From Sediminitomix flava (GTDB lineage: Bacteria > Bacteroidota > Bacteroidia > Cytophagales > Flammeovirgaceae): a stretch of 64,000 nt of DNA. Location of the stretch: the NCBI RefSeq assembly GCF_003149185.1, contig NZ_QGDO01000007.1, forward strand, positions 124,001-188,000. The letters run 5' to 3'. The stretch's first letter is position 1. Each line of letters opens with the position of its first letter. This document shows positions 55,025 to 63,137 of the stretch, piece after piece. The notes beneath the pieces were generated by a model. That model searched no databases. It was not told the origin of the DNA and was given only the letters and a program-made list of their open reading frames with translations. Position numbers and translations under genes: made by a program.

Positions 55025-55308
55025 TATCAAGCTAATTAAGTATGCTAGTCGACAAACGTTTTAAATAGTTGACTCTTAAAGAAATTGAAATGTTTTGCGT
55101 TATGGCTTACGTTAGTTGGTAATACAAAATAGTTTTTGACTACACATTTCAGCTTGAGGTTGTAACATCATCATTATAGATGATCATTCATAGCATAATG
55201 TGTTGTCAGCCAAAAATGATCTATAAAATTTACAAGATATATTCATCAATTTATTCAATGAAGAAAGAATTTAATTGATGAGCAAAAATTAAAAAACACT
55301 TTAAAGAT
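55025..55308 (+). other. Long leader (about 280 nt) of the fourth C45 gene
   Basis: The other modules stand 22 to 160 bp before their genes, but here the start codon is 284 bp away. The leader holds two tiny ATG frames (MLVDKRFK at 55042 and a ten-codon one near 55090) and no hairpin I can support. It may be a deleted gene's footprint or a regulatory leader. Confidence 0.45.
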
Positions 55309-56448
55309 ATGAAACTAGTAAACGAATCAGGATTAGGGAAATTATTCGATGCAAATGGTTTTCCAGTAGTAGTACTTGAAGGAACATCTTACGAAATGGG
55401 CTATCAGTATGGTGCTCTTATGGTAGAACATATGCAAAGAATTTGGGATGTTATTGTTCAGCCGAATATAAATTCTGGAGCATTAGATGCGGAAGGAATT
55501 GAAATGTGGCATAAACGTGCATATGATACTTGTTCAACAAGAACACGTCTTTGGTTTGATGGTGTAGCAGCAGGGGCAGGTTGGCGTATTGAGAACGTTT
55601 GTATGCTCGATCATATATTTGAATACCTTATTTATCAAATGAAATTACATTCATTTGCAGGATGTACTTCCATTGCAGCTTGGGGTAAGAATTCAGAAGA
55701 TGGTAATGTATATATTGGTCGTAACCTAGACTGGGGACCAGATTTCAATAAATTTGCACAGGTTCTTACGGTTCGTAAACCTACAGATGGTTCTTATAAG
55801 TCTGCAAGTTTGTCATGGCCGGGTATTTCATGTGCGGTTTCTTCTCTAAATGAGAAAGGTGTTTACCTTGATGTCCATGATGGTACAAGTATGGGTGGTT
55901 CATTGGTTTATAAAGATCGTCCATCTTTAATGAACCTTCTACAAGATATTATGAATGATGCTCCTACAAAAGATTCATTGGTTTCTCGCCTAAATGGTAT
56001 GAATAATAGCTTATCATTAATCCTTACGGTTGGAGATGAGACTTCGGTTGAGTCAGTAGAGTGTTCGTCGTTAGGCGGTAATAGATTAAGATCAGCACAA
56101 GGGGAAAGTTATGTGGTTGTAAACTCATTCCTTGAAAAAAGTTGGGGACTTGGTCAAAGAGAAACAGTTAGTAATTCACTAAGAAGATATAGTAACATGA
56201 CTGACCGACTTGCTGAAAATGAAGGTAAAATAAATGCCTCACTGACAAGAGATTTGATGGATTTGAGACTCTTCAATGAAGATGGAAGTTTCTCAGTTGG
56301 TTGTACTAAACCAACAAAACAAGATGCTGATTTAACGAACCACCAGATCGTTACTGATGTAGCAAATCGAAAAATATGGTTGAAAATTCCTGTACCAGAA
56401 TATTTTATTGAATGGACAGAAATTGATCTTAACGAACTTTGGAAATAA
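55309..56448 (+). CDS. Cytosolic C45-type Ntn amide hydrolase/acyltransferase (fourth member)
   Basis: A 379-residue member with Gly118-Cys119 in FAGCTSIAAW as the expected cleavage and nucleophile site, then YIGRNLDWGPDF, NEKGVYLDVHDGTS and ESWGLGQRETVSNSLRR-type sequence shared with the other copies. It has no signal peptide. It is more distant from the 31,317/32,884 pair than they are from each other, so it split earlier. The AbgB-like amidase follows 142 bp later, separated by a hairpin. Confidence 0.88.
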   Translation: MKLVNESGLGKLFDANGFPVVVLEGTSYEMGYQYGALMVEHMQRIWDVIVQPNINSGALDAEGIEMWHKRAYDTCSTRTRLWFDGVAAGAGWRIENVCMLDHIFEYLIYQMKLHSFAGCTSIAAWGKNSEDGNVYIGRNLDWGPDFNKFAQVLTVRKPTDGSYKSASLSWPGISCAVSSLNEKGVYLDVHDGTSMGGSLVYKDRPSLMNLLQDIMNDAPTKDSLVSRLNGMNNSLSLILTVGDETSVESVECSSLGGNRLRSAQGESYVVVNSFLEKSWGLGQRETVSNSLRRYSNMTDRLAENEGKINASLTRDLMDLRLFNEDGSFSVGCTKPTKQDADLTNHQIVTDVANRKIWLKIPVPEYFIEWTEIDLNELWK

Positions 56449-56536
56449 TTCCTTCTCTCTCAGGTCAACTCACAATTTTACTTTTAGTATACAAGTATTT
56501 ATAATCTAGTACGCATTCAGACTAGATCAACCATTC

Positions 56537-56580
56537 GTCTTCTGTTGATTCATATGAATGGTCAACAGAAGACATTTTCC
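56537..56580 (+). terminator. Hairpin between the C45 and M20 genes (weak terminator)
   Basis: A perfect 12-bp stem GTCTTCTGTTGA (56537-56548) with TCAACAGAAGAC (56562-56573), 13-nt loop, then ATTTTCC. The short T-run suggests partial read-through into the M20 gene. An ATG in the loop (56558) is in frame with the M20 gene but is unlikely as its start. Confidence 0.5.
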
Positions 56581-56590
56581 AAAAACAACA

Positions 56591-58087
56591 ATGAAAAAAT
56601 TTATATTGGCACCATTCCTCATGGGGCTTTTTGGCCTTGCATCTGCACAAGACTCAGAGGAGAAGGTATTAAATGCGGTCTCAATTCAAACAGAGACAAT
56701 TGAAGAGGTTTCTCAAACACTTTGGGACCTTTCAGAGATTTCACTTCATGAAAAGCAGTCCTCAGAATATCTGATGGAAGTTTTATCTGATAACGGTTTT
56801 AAGATTGTAGAATCTGGAGTAGCAGGAGTGCCTACTGCTTTTATCGCAGAATATGGTTCTGGAGAACCAAAACTAGGAATTATGCTAGAATATGATGCAC
56901 TTCCTGGGCTTGGAAATAAAGCTGTGCCAGAAAAGGAATCAAGAGAAGATGGAGTTACAGCGGGACATGGTTGCGGTCATAACCTAATTGGAGCTGGAGC
57001 AATGGGAGCGGCGCTAGCCTTAAAAGAAATGATGGTCGAAAATGGAACTCCAGGTACTTTACGAGTTTATGGTGGAGCTTCAGAAGAAACTGAAGGAGCC
57101 AAAGTTTATATGGCACGTGAAGGGAAGTTTGATGATCTAGATGCAATGCTCCATTGGCACCCTACAGAATATAATGCAGTGATTAACGTGCGTTCATCAG
57201 CTCAACAGCAAATTTATATTGATTTCAAAGGGAAAACAGCTCATGCTGGAGATTCTCCTTGGTTAGGACGTAGTGCTTTAGATGCCGCAGAATTATTCCT
57301 TAGTGGAGTGAATTACATGAGGGAGCATGTAAAACCTACAGCACGCATTCACTATGTAATTAGAAACGGAGGACAGTCTCCAAACATTGTCCCAGATGAA
57401 GCTACAGTTCAACTTACCTTCCGTGAGGAAAATAGAGCTGATGTTGAAGCTGGTGTAGCATGGTTGGAAGAAATAGCAGAAGGAGCAGCCCTTATGACGC
57501 AAACAAAGTCGTATTTTATGCCATATTTTGGAATGTATGATTTGTTACCTAACACACCACTAGCCGATAGAATGCAAAAATATCTAGAGTTGGTAGGCGC
57601 TCCTGAGTTTACAGATGAAGAACAAAAATTTGCGACTGATTTACAGGAATCTGCTGAAGTTGAGCCTACAGGTATGACTGATTGTGTTTTACCGCTTCTA
57701 AATGAACCTACTGCAGGAGGTAGTACTGATGTTGGTGATATTAGCTGGATTGTTCCTACCATGGGACTTTCAATATCGAGTATTCCTCAAAACATTGGTT
57801 TACATACTTGGATGGCAACTGCAAGTCATGGTACATCAATTGGGAAGAAGGCTGCAGTAACAACATCTAAAGTTCTTGCTTTGGTAGGTTGGGATATCTT
57901 GACTGACCCTGAGTTTAGAAAGCAGACGAAGGAAGACTTTATGAAACGCACAGAAGGATTTGAATATAAATCTCCTCTGCCAGATTTCATAAAAGAGCCA
58001 GTGACTTTGCCTGACGTTGACCGAAAACATGGAAGTAGCTCAGAGTTTAAGGAGATAATCTTTAAAGAAATGGATGAAAAAAAGTAA
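56591..58087 (+). CDS. M20-family amidohydrolase (AbgB-like)
   Basis: A 498-residue metallopeptidase-fold amidase with a signal peptide (1-20, cut at ASAQ) when started at ATG 56591. Metal ligands lie in AGHGCGHN, the EE pair of GGASEETEGA, MLHWHP and the late GLHTW. GGSTDVGDISW and TAHAGDSPWLGRSALDA match p-aminobenzoyl-glutamate hydrolase subunit B (AbgB) and related N-acyl amino-acid amidases. A periplasmic amidase acting on acyl or aroyl amino acids would complement the Ntn hydrolases. Confidence 0.86.
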   Translation: MKKFILAPFLMGLFGLASAQDSEEKVLNAVSIQTETIEEVSQTLWDLSEISLHEKQSSEYLMEVLSDNGFKIVESGVAGVPTAFIAEYGSGEPKLGIMLEYDALPGLGNKAVPEKESREDGVTAGHGCGHNLIGAGAMGAALALKEMMVENGTPGTLRVYGGASEETEGAKVYMAREGKFDDLDAMLHWHPTEYNAVINVRSSAQQQIYIDFKGKTAHAGDSPWLGRSALDAAELFLSGVNYMREHVKPTARIHYVIRNGGQSPNIVPDEATVQLTFREENRADVEAGVAWLEEIAEGAALMTQTKSYFMPYFGMYDLLPNTPLADRMQKYLELVGAPEFTDEEQKFATDLQESAEVEPTGMTDCVLPLLNEPTAGGSTDVGDISWIVPTMGLSISSIPQNIGLHTWMATASHGTSIGKKAAVTTSKVLALVGWDILTDPEFRKQTKEDFMKRTEGFEYKSPLPDFIKEPVTLPDVDRKHGSSSEFKEIIFKEMDEKK

Positions 58088-58187
58088 ATATCAGAACCAC
58101 TTAATATAGAGCCTTAAATCATAATTAATCATATCGTTTATAGGTCAACTGACTAAACGTGTTTAATTATATAGTGTGAATTTTGTT

Positions 58188-58224
58188 GAGACTTGCAAAT
58201 TGGCTCAATGCAAGTCTCTTCTTT
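58188..58224 (+). terminator. Terminator after the M20 gene
   Basis: A perfect 10-bp stem GAGACTTGCA / TGCAAGTCTC (58188-58197 with 58209-58218) followed by TTCTTT. The TRIC gene begins only 44 bp later, so read-through is likely its source of expression. Confidence 0.65.
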
Positions 58225-58267
58225 CCCCAAAGAATTAATTAGTTACAAATTGTAAAAAAGAACTGGA

Positions 58268-58915
58268 ATGGAAACTCAACTTACGACAAGTATATTGGCC
58301 ATAATGTATTTTGGAGATGTAGTTTTTGCAATTAGTGGTGCTTTAACTGCAGCTCGTTATAAAATGGACTTTTTAGGATTTGTTTTAATCGGTACCATAA
58401 CCGGAATAGGTGGAGGAACAACACGAGATTTATTATTAGGGAGAACAGTTTGGTGGACTCAAGACCCCTTAGAGCTTATTTTATGTATCGTATTTTCTCT
58501 GATTACATATTTTTGGATAACGACTGACATTACTCGTAAAAAAGCAATGATTTGGTCAGACACCTTAGGATTAGCAGCTTTTTCAGTAGTCGGTTGTCAT
58601 ATTGCATTAGCATTTGGAGCACCATTTATCATCGCTGTCTTTATGGGGATGGTCACGGCAACAGGAGGTGGTGTGATTAGGGATGTGATAACCAATCAAA
58701 CGCCAATGATTATGAGAGGTCAATTGTATGCAAGTGCTGCGCTATTAGGATCTTTATCATATGCGACACTTATGTATTTTGAACTGACAGAAATTCATGC
58801 AGAAATCATTGCGCTCCTTTTAGCTTTATCGCTCCGTACTCTAGCAGTTGTATATGATATACAAATGGGACCTCCTGGTGAATTTCTCAGAATCGGAAAA
58901 AAAGAATCTAAATAG
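58268..58915 (+). CDS. TRIC/UPF0126 membrane protein (second member)
   Basis: A 215-residue seven-helix protein with the two family motifs GGGTTRDLLLG (about 48-58) and GGGVIRDVIT (about 138-147). It is a distant paralogue of the protein at 43,866. As there is no room for a module, it is probably reached by read-through from the C45/M20 unit. Same likely role: cation conductance or small amino-acid uptake. Confidence 0.86.
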   Translation: METQLTTSILAIMYFGDVVFAISGALTAARYKMDFLGFVLIGTITGIGGGTTRDLLLGRTVWWTQDPLELILCIVFSLITYFWITTDITRKKAMIWSDTLGLAAFSVVGCHIALAFGAPFIIAVFMGMVTATGGGVIRDVITNQTPMIMRGQLYASAALLGSLSYATLMYFELTEIHAEIIALLLALSLRTLAVVYDIQMGPPGEFLRIGKKESK

Positions 58916-59000
58916 AGGCATTCTCTACGTATTAATTGGGGTAAATGATCATGATTACACTAGCATAAATAAGATACTTAATATTAAAGCGTGATTTGAT

Positions 59001-59062
59001 CAGATGGTATAAAATCTTGAATCGCTTGTATAAATAATTTGTTGATGTAATAACGAACTTTG
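59001..59062 (+). promoter_or_regulatory. Promoter module O (TAYAA class), upstream of a choloylglycine-hydrolase-family gene
   Basis: Repeat 1 CAGATGGTATAA (59001-59012), repeat 2 TCGCTTGTATAA (59022-59033), -7 octamer GAACTTTG (59055-59062) then TATTAAG. Spacings are 21 and 21 bp. The gene begins 153 bp later. Confidence 0.75.
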
Positions 59063-59214
59063 TATTAAGAAATTAAGGAAATGCATTAGTGTACTATAGC
59101 AGAAATGCATCAGAATCAGGATATAAAAATTAAGTCTTAATGAAAGGCTAGTACAAAATATAACTTTAAACAATTCGGCTAATAGGCCATACAACATAAT
59201 AATTTTCAGAAAAT

Positions 59215-60189
59215 ATGTGTACAAGAATTTTATATAAAACAGGTAGAGAGCAATTTGTAACTGGACGCGGAATGGATTGGAACGATCCAAATTTGGTATC
59301 TAATTTATGGGTGTTTCCTAAAGGTTTAAAACGTGATGGTGGAACAGGTGAAAATGCAATAACTTGGACTTCTAAATATGGCTCAGTTGGGGTAAGTTTC
59401 TACGATGTAGCTAATTCAGATGGTATAAATGAAAAAGGTTTTGTTGTTAATGCACTTTATCTAGCAGAGGCAGAATATGGGGATGTTGCCGAACGAGGAA
59501 AACCTACCTTATCTATTGGTGCTTGGGCACAGTATTTTATTGATAATTATGCCACAGTAGCAGAAGCTGTAGAGGATATGCAAGATGATCCTTTTACCGT
59601 AGTGGCTCCTCTATTACCAAATGGTAGACCAGCTTCCGTTCACTTATCTATCTCAGACCCTAGTGGAGATTCGGCAATCTTCGAATATGTAGAGGGAGAA
59701 TTAACAATACACCACAGTAAAGATCATTTAGTGATGACAAACTCACCTTTGTATGATGATCAATTGGCGATTGAAAGATATTGGAAACTAATTGGGGGAA
59801 ACAGAATGCTTCCTGGGACAATTAATGCTGCTGATCGTTTTGTCAGAGCAAGTTATTTCCTAGAGAGTTCTCCAAAATATGAAGATACCCAAATGGCAAT
59901 TTCATCAGTATTCTCTCAAATGCGTTCTATTGGCGTTCCTCTAGGAATGGCAGATCCAGATCATCCAAATATCTCTGCAACATTGTGGAGAACAATTTAT
60001 GATCATGAGAACAATATTATGTACTATGAATCTGCACAGAGACCATACATTTTTTGGGTAGACCTATCTAAGGTTGATCTCTCAGAAGGAGCCGATGTGA
60101 TGAAATTGGAAACGGCAACTTCAGAGGAACTTGCAGGAGATGTTTCTGGAATGTTTAGTAAATCAGAGCCTTTTAGTTTCTTGGCCTAA
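59215..60189 (+). CDS. Choloylglycine hydrolase/penicillin V acylase family (C59) Ntn hydrolase
   Basis: A 324-residue Ntn hydrolase. Cys2 (MCTRILY) becomes the N-terminal nucleophile after Met removal. Arg18 and Asp21 in VTGRGMDW, and the Asn in VMTNSPLYDD, match the catalytic set of the family. Members cleave bile-salt amides, penicillin V or N-acyl-homoserine lactones, and some form new acyl amides. There is no signal peptide. Single gene with module O and its own terminator. Confidence 0.92.
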   Translation: MCTRILYKTGREQFVTGRGMDWNDPNLVSNLWVFPKGLKRDGGTGENAITWTSKYGSVGVSFYDVANSDGINEKGFVVNALYLAEAEYGDVAERGKPTLSIGAWAQYFIDNYATVAEAVEDMQDDPFTVVAPLLPNGRPASVHLSISDPSGDSAIFEYVEGELTIHHSKDHLVMTNSPLYDDQLAIERYWKLIGGNRMLPGTINAADRFVRASYFLESSPKYEDTQMAISSVFSQMRSIGVPLGMADPDHPNISATLWRTIYDHENNIMYYESAQRPYIFWVDLSKVDLSEGADVMKLETATSEELAGDVSGMFSKSEPFSFLA

Positions 60190-60197
60190 AATATTCT

Positions 60198-60243
60198 AAT
60201 TCTTTGGTTGATGATAAGTATTGTCTCAACCAAAGAATTTTTT
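60198..60243 (+). terminator. Terminator of the C59 gene
   Basis: A perfect 14-bp stem (60198-60211 with 60226-60239) ending in a T-run. Confidence 0.92.
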
Positions 60244-60268
60244 CATTTAAGATAAGTCCTAGTTTGAT

Positions 60269-60330
60269 TCTTTTGTGTAACAGCTTGCCTTTCTTATGCA
60301 AGTAAATCTAGGACTCAAAGCCGATATTTG
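60269..60330 (+). promoter_or_regulatory. Promoter module P (TGYAA class), upstream of the lipoprotein serine hydrolase
   Basis: Repeat 1 TCTTTTGTGTAA (60269-60280), repeat 2 TTTCTTATGCAA (60290-60301), -7 octamer GATATTTG (60323-60330). Spacings are 21 and 21 bp. Last module in the window. Confidence 0.8.
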
Positions 60331-60457
60331 TATAAAGCTGTTTTAAAACAAAAAATAGTATCAGAACGCTTATGTGAAAGTGTATAGATACGTTAGGTGA
60401 TTTTGAGAAATGTCGCTTATGAACTATAGAAGTATGAGCTAATAATAGAATAGGAAG

Positions 60458-61852
60458 ATGAACTCTGATAAACAAACTAAAAAAATATTTCTTTATAGTG
60501 CATTATTTGCTCTAGTTATGTCATGTAACAATACACGAGTAAATAAAATGAATGAAACGGGAGAGCCAGAAATGAAAGAAAAAAAAGAAACAACCCAAGT
60601 TTTTACGAGTGGTATAACTGAACAAACCACACCTTTATCTAAAACTAAAAAGAACTTATCTTGGCAAGAAATTAAAACAATCAAAGATCGTTACAATACC
60701 ACGAATTGGCAATCAGCAGGCGATGATGGTGTATATATAAATTCACATTTAAATGAATTTCTAAATGTCGATATCGCCATGCCTACACATCAGGAAAAAC
60801 AGCTGAAACGCAACATCAAATCTGAACTAGGTAATATCAAATTCAAATTGCAGGATGGTACAGAGACTCCAACCTTAAACGAATACCTAGCAGACGATTA
60901 TAACCGAGTGCAAGGTATTATTATGGCTCACAAAGGTAAGGTCATCTTTGAATCATATCCTGGAATGAATCCAACGGATTATCACATTTGGATGTCTGCG
61001 TCAAAAACTACTGTAGGCACGCTTTGTATTCTTTTAGAGAAGGAAGGTAAAATGGATCTTGAAAAACCACTTCCATTTTATGCTACAGCGCTTAAAGGCA
61101 CAGCTTGGGATAAAGTTTCTGTTAAAAATGCCCTTAATATGGCCACAGGTCTTGATCTAGAAGAAACTACAGCAGCTTTTTCAGACCCTAATAGTTGGAT
61201 TGAGCAATTCTTTGCGACTCTATTTTCAAAAGATGCTGGAAACAAATGGTTAGATATTTTGAAAGAAGTTCAACCTATAGAAGGTGAACAAGCAGGAGAA
61301 CGATTTAGATATTCTACAGCGATCACTCAAGCACTTACTTTAGCTATTCAAGGGGCGACGGGAGAATCTTACAAAGATGTATTTAATCAGAAAGTATGGT
61401 CTCAGTTAGGTGTAAGTAATCCATTTATGGTGGGACAGACAGCGGATGGTTTTGCAGTAGCTGGAGGAACCGTATATACAACCATAGAAGATGCCTTAAA
61501 GTACGCAATGATGTATACACCAAGTTGGGACAAGGTTTCAACCAATCAAGTGATTACTCCAGAGATTCTTGAAAGAATTAGAACTCTTGGAGATCCTAGA
61601 GCTTATGTAGCCTGTGAAGAAGAGGCTTACAGCATAGAATGGACAGGTGAAAGAGCTGAAAGAAACTCAGCACAATGGGATCATGTATGGGCTGATGGTG
61701 CTATGTTTAAACATGGTAATATGCATCAAGGAATTTATGTAGATGCTGATCGTGATTTCTGTGCATTTGTATTTTCAACATGCCCGAATGAGCGTTCAGA
61801 TAAAGCTCCTGGCTTTATGAGAGCCGTAGCTAAAAAGGTTGCAGACAAATAA
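60458..61852 (+). CDS. Lipoprotein serine hydrolase, beta-lactamase fold
   Basis: A 464-residue lipoprotein (lipobox ALVMSC, Cys23) with SxxK nucleophile S180-AS-K183, Tyr motif YST (285-287) and HGNMHQGIYV near the end. It shares layout and local sequence with the serine hydrolase at 23,996 (NMATGL, DLEKP/DVKKP, AWDKV/VWDTV), so the two are paralogues at opposite ends of the regulon. It is probably anchored to the outer or inner membrane facing the periplasm. Esterase or amidase activity is expected. Confidence 0.86.
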   Translation: MNSDKQTKKIFLYSALFALVMSCNNTRVNKMNETGEPEMKEKKETTQVFTSGITEQTTPLSKTKKNLSWQEIKTIKDRYNTTNWQSAGDDGVYINSHLNEFLNVDIAMPTHQEKQLKRNIKSELGNIKFKLQDGTETPTLNEYLADDYNRVQGIIMAHKGKVIFESYPGMNPTDYHIWMSASKTTVGTLCILLEKEGKMDLEKPLPFYATALKGTAWDKVSVKNALNMATGLDLEETTAAFSDPNSWIEQFFATLFSKDAGNKWLDILKEVQPIEGEQAGERFRYSTAITQALTLAIQGATGESYKDVFNQKVWSQLGVSNPFMVGQTADGFAVAGGTVYTTIEDALKYAMMYTPSWDKVSTNQVITPEILERIRTLGDPRAYVACEEEAYSIEWTGERAERNSAQWDHVWADGAMFKHGNMHQGIYVDADRDFCAFVFSTCPNERSDKAPGFMRAVAKKVADK

Positions 61853-61865
61853 TTAAACATTTTAA

Positions 61866-62414
61866 ATGATGAATAAAGCAACTAAATATTGGTGGGCCTT
61901 TTTTCTCAAAGGGCTTATTCTAATTCTTCTTTCAATTTTCGTATTCCAACACCCTCTTGATGCCTTATTAGCTTTAGGGCTATATATAGGACTTAGTACT
62001 ACATTTATGGGAGCTGTGTATATTATGGGGTTCCTTTCTGGTGTCAAAAACTCACCGAATTGGTGGTTTCTTCTTGCCGGTCTTTTAGATATTGTATTTG
62101 GTTATGTTATTCTAACCAGTCCTTTTATTACAGCATCGGTATTGCCTTTTGTAGTCGGGATTTGGATTATTGTGTCTGGTATCTTGGCTATAGTAGAGGC
62201 CTTTCAAAGTAAAAAAGAAAATGGTAATCCATGGTGGTTGAATTTATTAAGTGGTATCATTTCCATTTTTCTGGGATTCATCATCACCAATGATTTATTG
62301 GCAGGGACGATAGCCATAACTGTATTGATGGCTTGTGCACTCATTTCATCAGGTATTTTAAATATGGCATTAGGGTATAAATTAAGAAAACAAAAATCAG
62401 ATGATGATCGATAA
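61866..62414 (+). CDS. HdeD-family membrane protein
   Basis: A 182-residue protein with six membrane helices in three hairpins. WWFLLAGLLDIVFGYVIL and WWLNLLSGIISIFLGFII show the DUF308/HdeD repeat (GxxxxxxG with a W pair). HdeD confers acid resistance in E. coli. Starts with two Met codons (61866, 61869). It follows the serine hydrolase after 13 bp and overlaps grpE by 14 bp, so it lies in one operon under module P. Confidence 0.85.
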   Translation: MMNKATKYWWAFFLKGLILILLSIFVFQHPLDALLALGLYIGLSTTFMGAVYIMGFLSGVKNSPNWWFLLAGLLDIVFGYVILTSPFITASVLPFVVGIWIIVSGILAIVEAFQSKKENGNPWWLNLLSGIISIFLGFIITNDLLAGTIAITVLMACALISSGILNMALGYKLRKQKSDDDR

Positions 62415-62934
62415 TCAAAATAAATTCAATAATGAAGGTTCAACTTTTCAGATGAATGAGCCTAAGCTAGTGGAAAAGGAGTTGGCTGACTTAGCTATTG
62501 AACTTTATGAGTCGCAACAAAAAATATTGCGATTAAGAGCTGAAATGGAAAACCAAAAGAAAAGGCTAGAAAAGGAAAAAGAAAGAGTTAAAGAAATGGC
62601 TGCTTTTAGTTTTATTTCTAGTATCCTTCCTGTGAAAGACAGTATGGAGAAAGGCATTGATATTACTTATATGGAAGATGAGAATATAAAAGCTGAAGAT
62701 TTATTCAAAGGAATGACAACGACTCTCAGAGTACTAAATAATGCATTTGAGCAAGCTGGGATTCAAGAAATAAACCCAATAGGAGAATTCTTTGACCCAG
62801 AAATGCATGAGGCTATGACTGTAAGGAAAGTTGATGGTGTCTCTCCAAATAAAGTGATTATGGTTTACCAAAAAGGCTATATGCTTCATGGACGATTAAT
62901 AAGACCCGCCCGTGTACAAGTCTCAACGTTATAA
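62401..62934 (+). CDS. grpE: GrpE-like nucleotide-exchange factor
   Basis: A 177-residue GrpE: a long N-terminal coiled coil (about 20-70, ending RAEMENQKKRLEKEKERV), then FISSILPVKDSMEKG, and the beta-wing ending DPEMHEAMTV ... VIMVYQKGYMLHGRLIRPARVQVS. It releases ADP from DnaK. A grpE linked to hdeD and a CbpA-like gene, not to dnaK, suggests an extra stress-specific copy. Confidence 0.9.
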   Translation: MMIDNQNKFNNEGSTFQMNEPKLVEKELADLAIELYESQQKILRLRAEMENQKKRLEKEKERVKEMAAFSFISSILPVKDSMEKGIDITYMEDENIKAEDLFKGMTTTLRVLNNAFEQAGIQEINPIGEFFDPEMHEAMTVRKVDGVSPNKVIMVYQKGYMLHGRLIRPARVQVSTL

Positions 62935-62939
62935 AAACT

Positions 62940-63074
62940 ATACACAATTTCAAAGCACTAGATCTGACAAGTGAAGAATGTTTTTTACGTTTAGATGAAC
63001 TTCAAAACAATGCTTCAGAAGAAATGTATTTGATGCTGGATTTGAGGAAAACTATTAGGGCTTTGAATAGCTAG
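62940..63074 (+). CDS. Possible small protein between grpE and cbpA (start uncertain)
   Basis: An open frame reads FKALDLTSEECFLRLDELQ and then NNASEEMYLMLDLRKTIRALNS to a TAG at 63072. It looks like real helical protein sequence, but no ATG, GTG or TTG precedes it in frame. CTG 62964 or an upstream ATT/ATA could serve. It occupies the place where chaperone-modulator genes (cbpM) sit in other bacteria, but is much shorter. Its stop codon lies inside the following terminator stem. Confidence 0.35.
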   Translation: MHNFKALDLTSEECFLRLDELQNNASEEMYLMLDLRKTIRALNS

Positions 63075-63109
63075 AAGTACAGTTTTGCCTGATTGTACTT
63101 CTAGTTTTT
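63071..63109 (+). terminator. Hairpin before the CbpA-like gene
   Basis: A perfect 11-bp stem CTAGAAGTACA / TGTACTTCTAG (63071-63081 with 63094-63104) then TTTTT. It would cut expression of cbpA relative to grpE. Confidence 0.82.
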
Positions 63110-63137
63110 ATTTCTAATAATTAAACGATCATACATT

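Noticed and set aside
57409-57762. Antisense frame of 117 codons inside the M20 gene
   Set aside because: It overlies conserved metal-ligand motifs of the + strand gene and has no family likeness.
22706-60330. CRISPR-like reading of the recurring short repeats
   Set aside because: The repeats occur in pairs at promoters kilobases apart, not as evenly spaced repeats with spacers.
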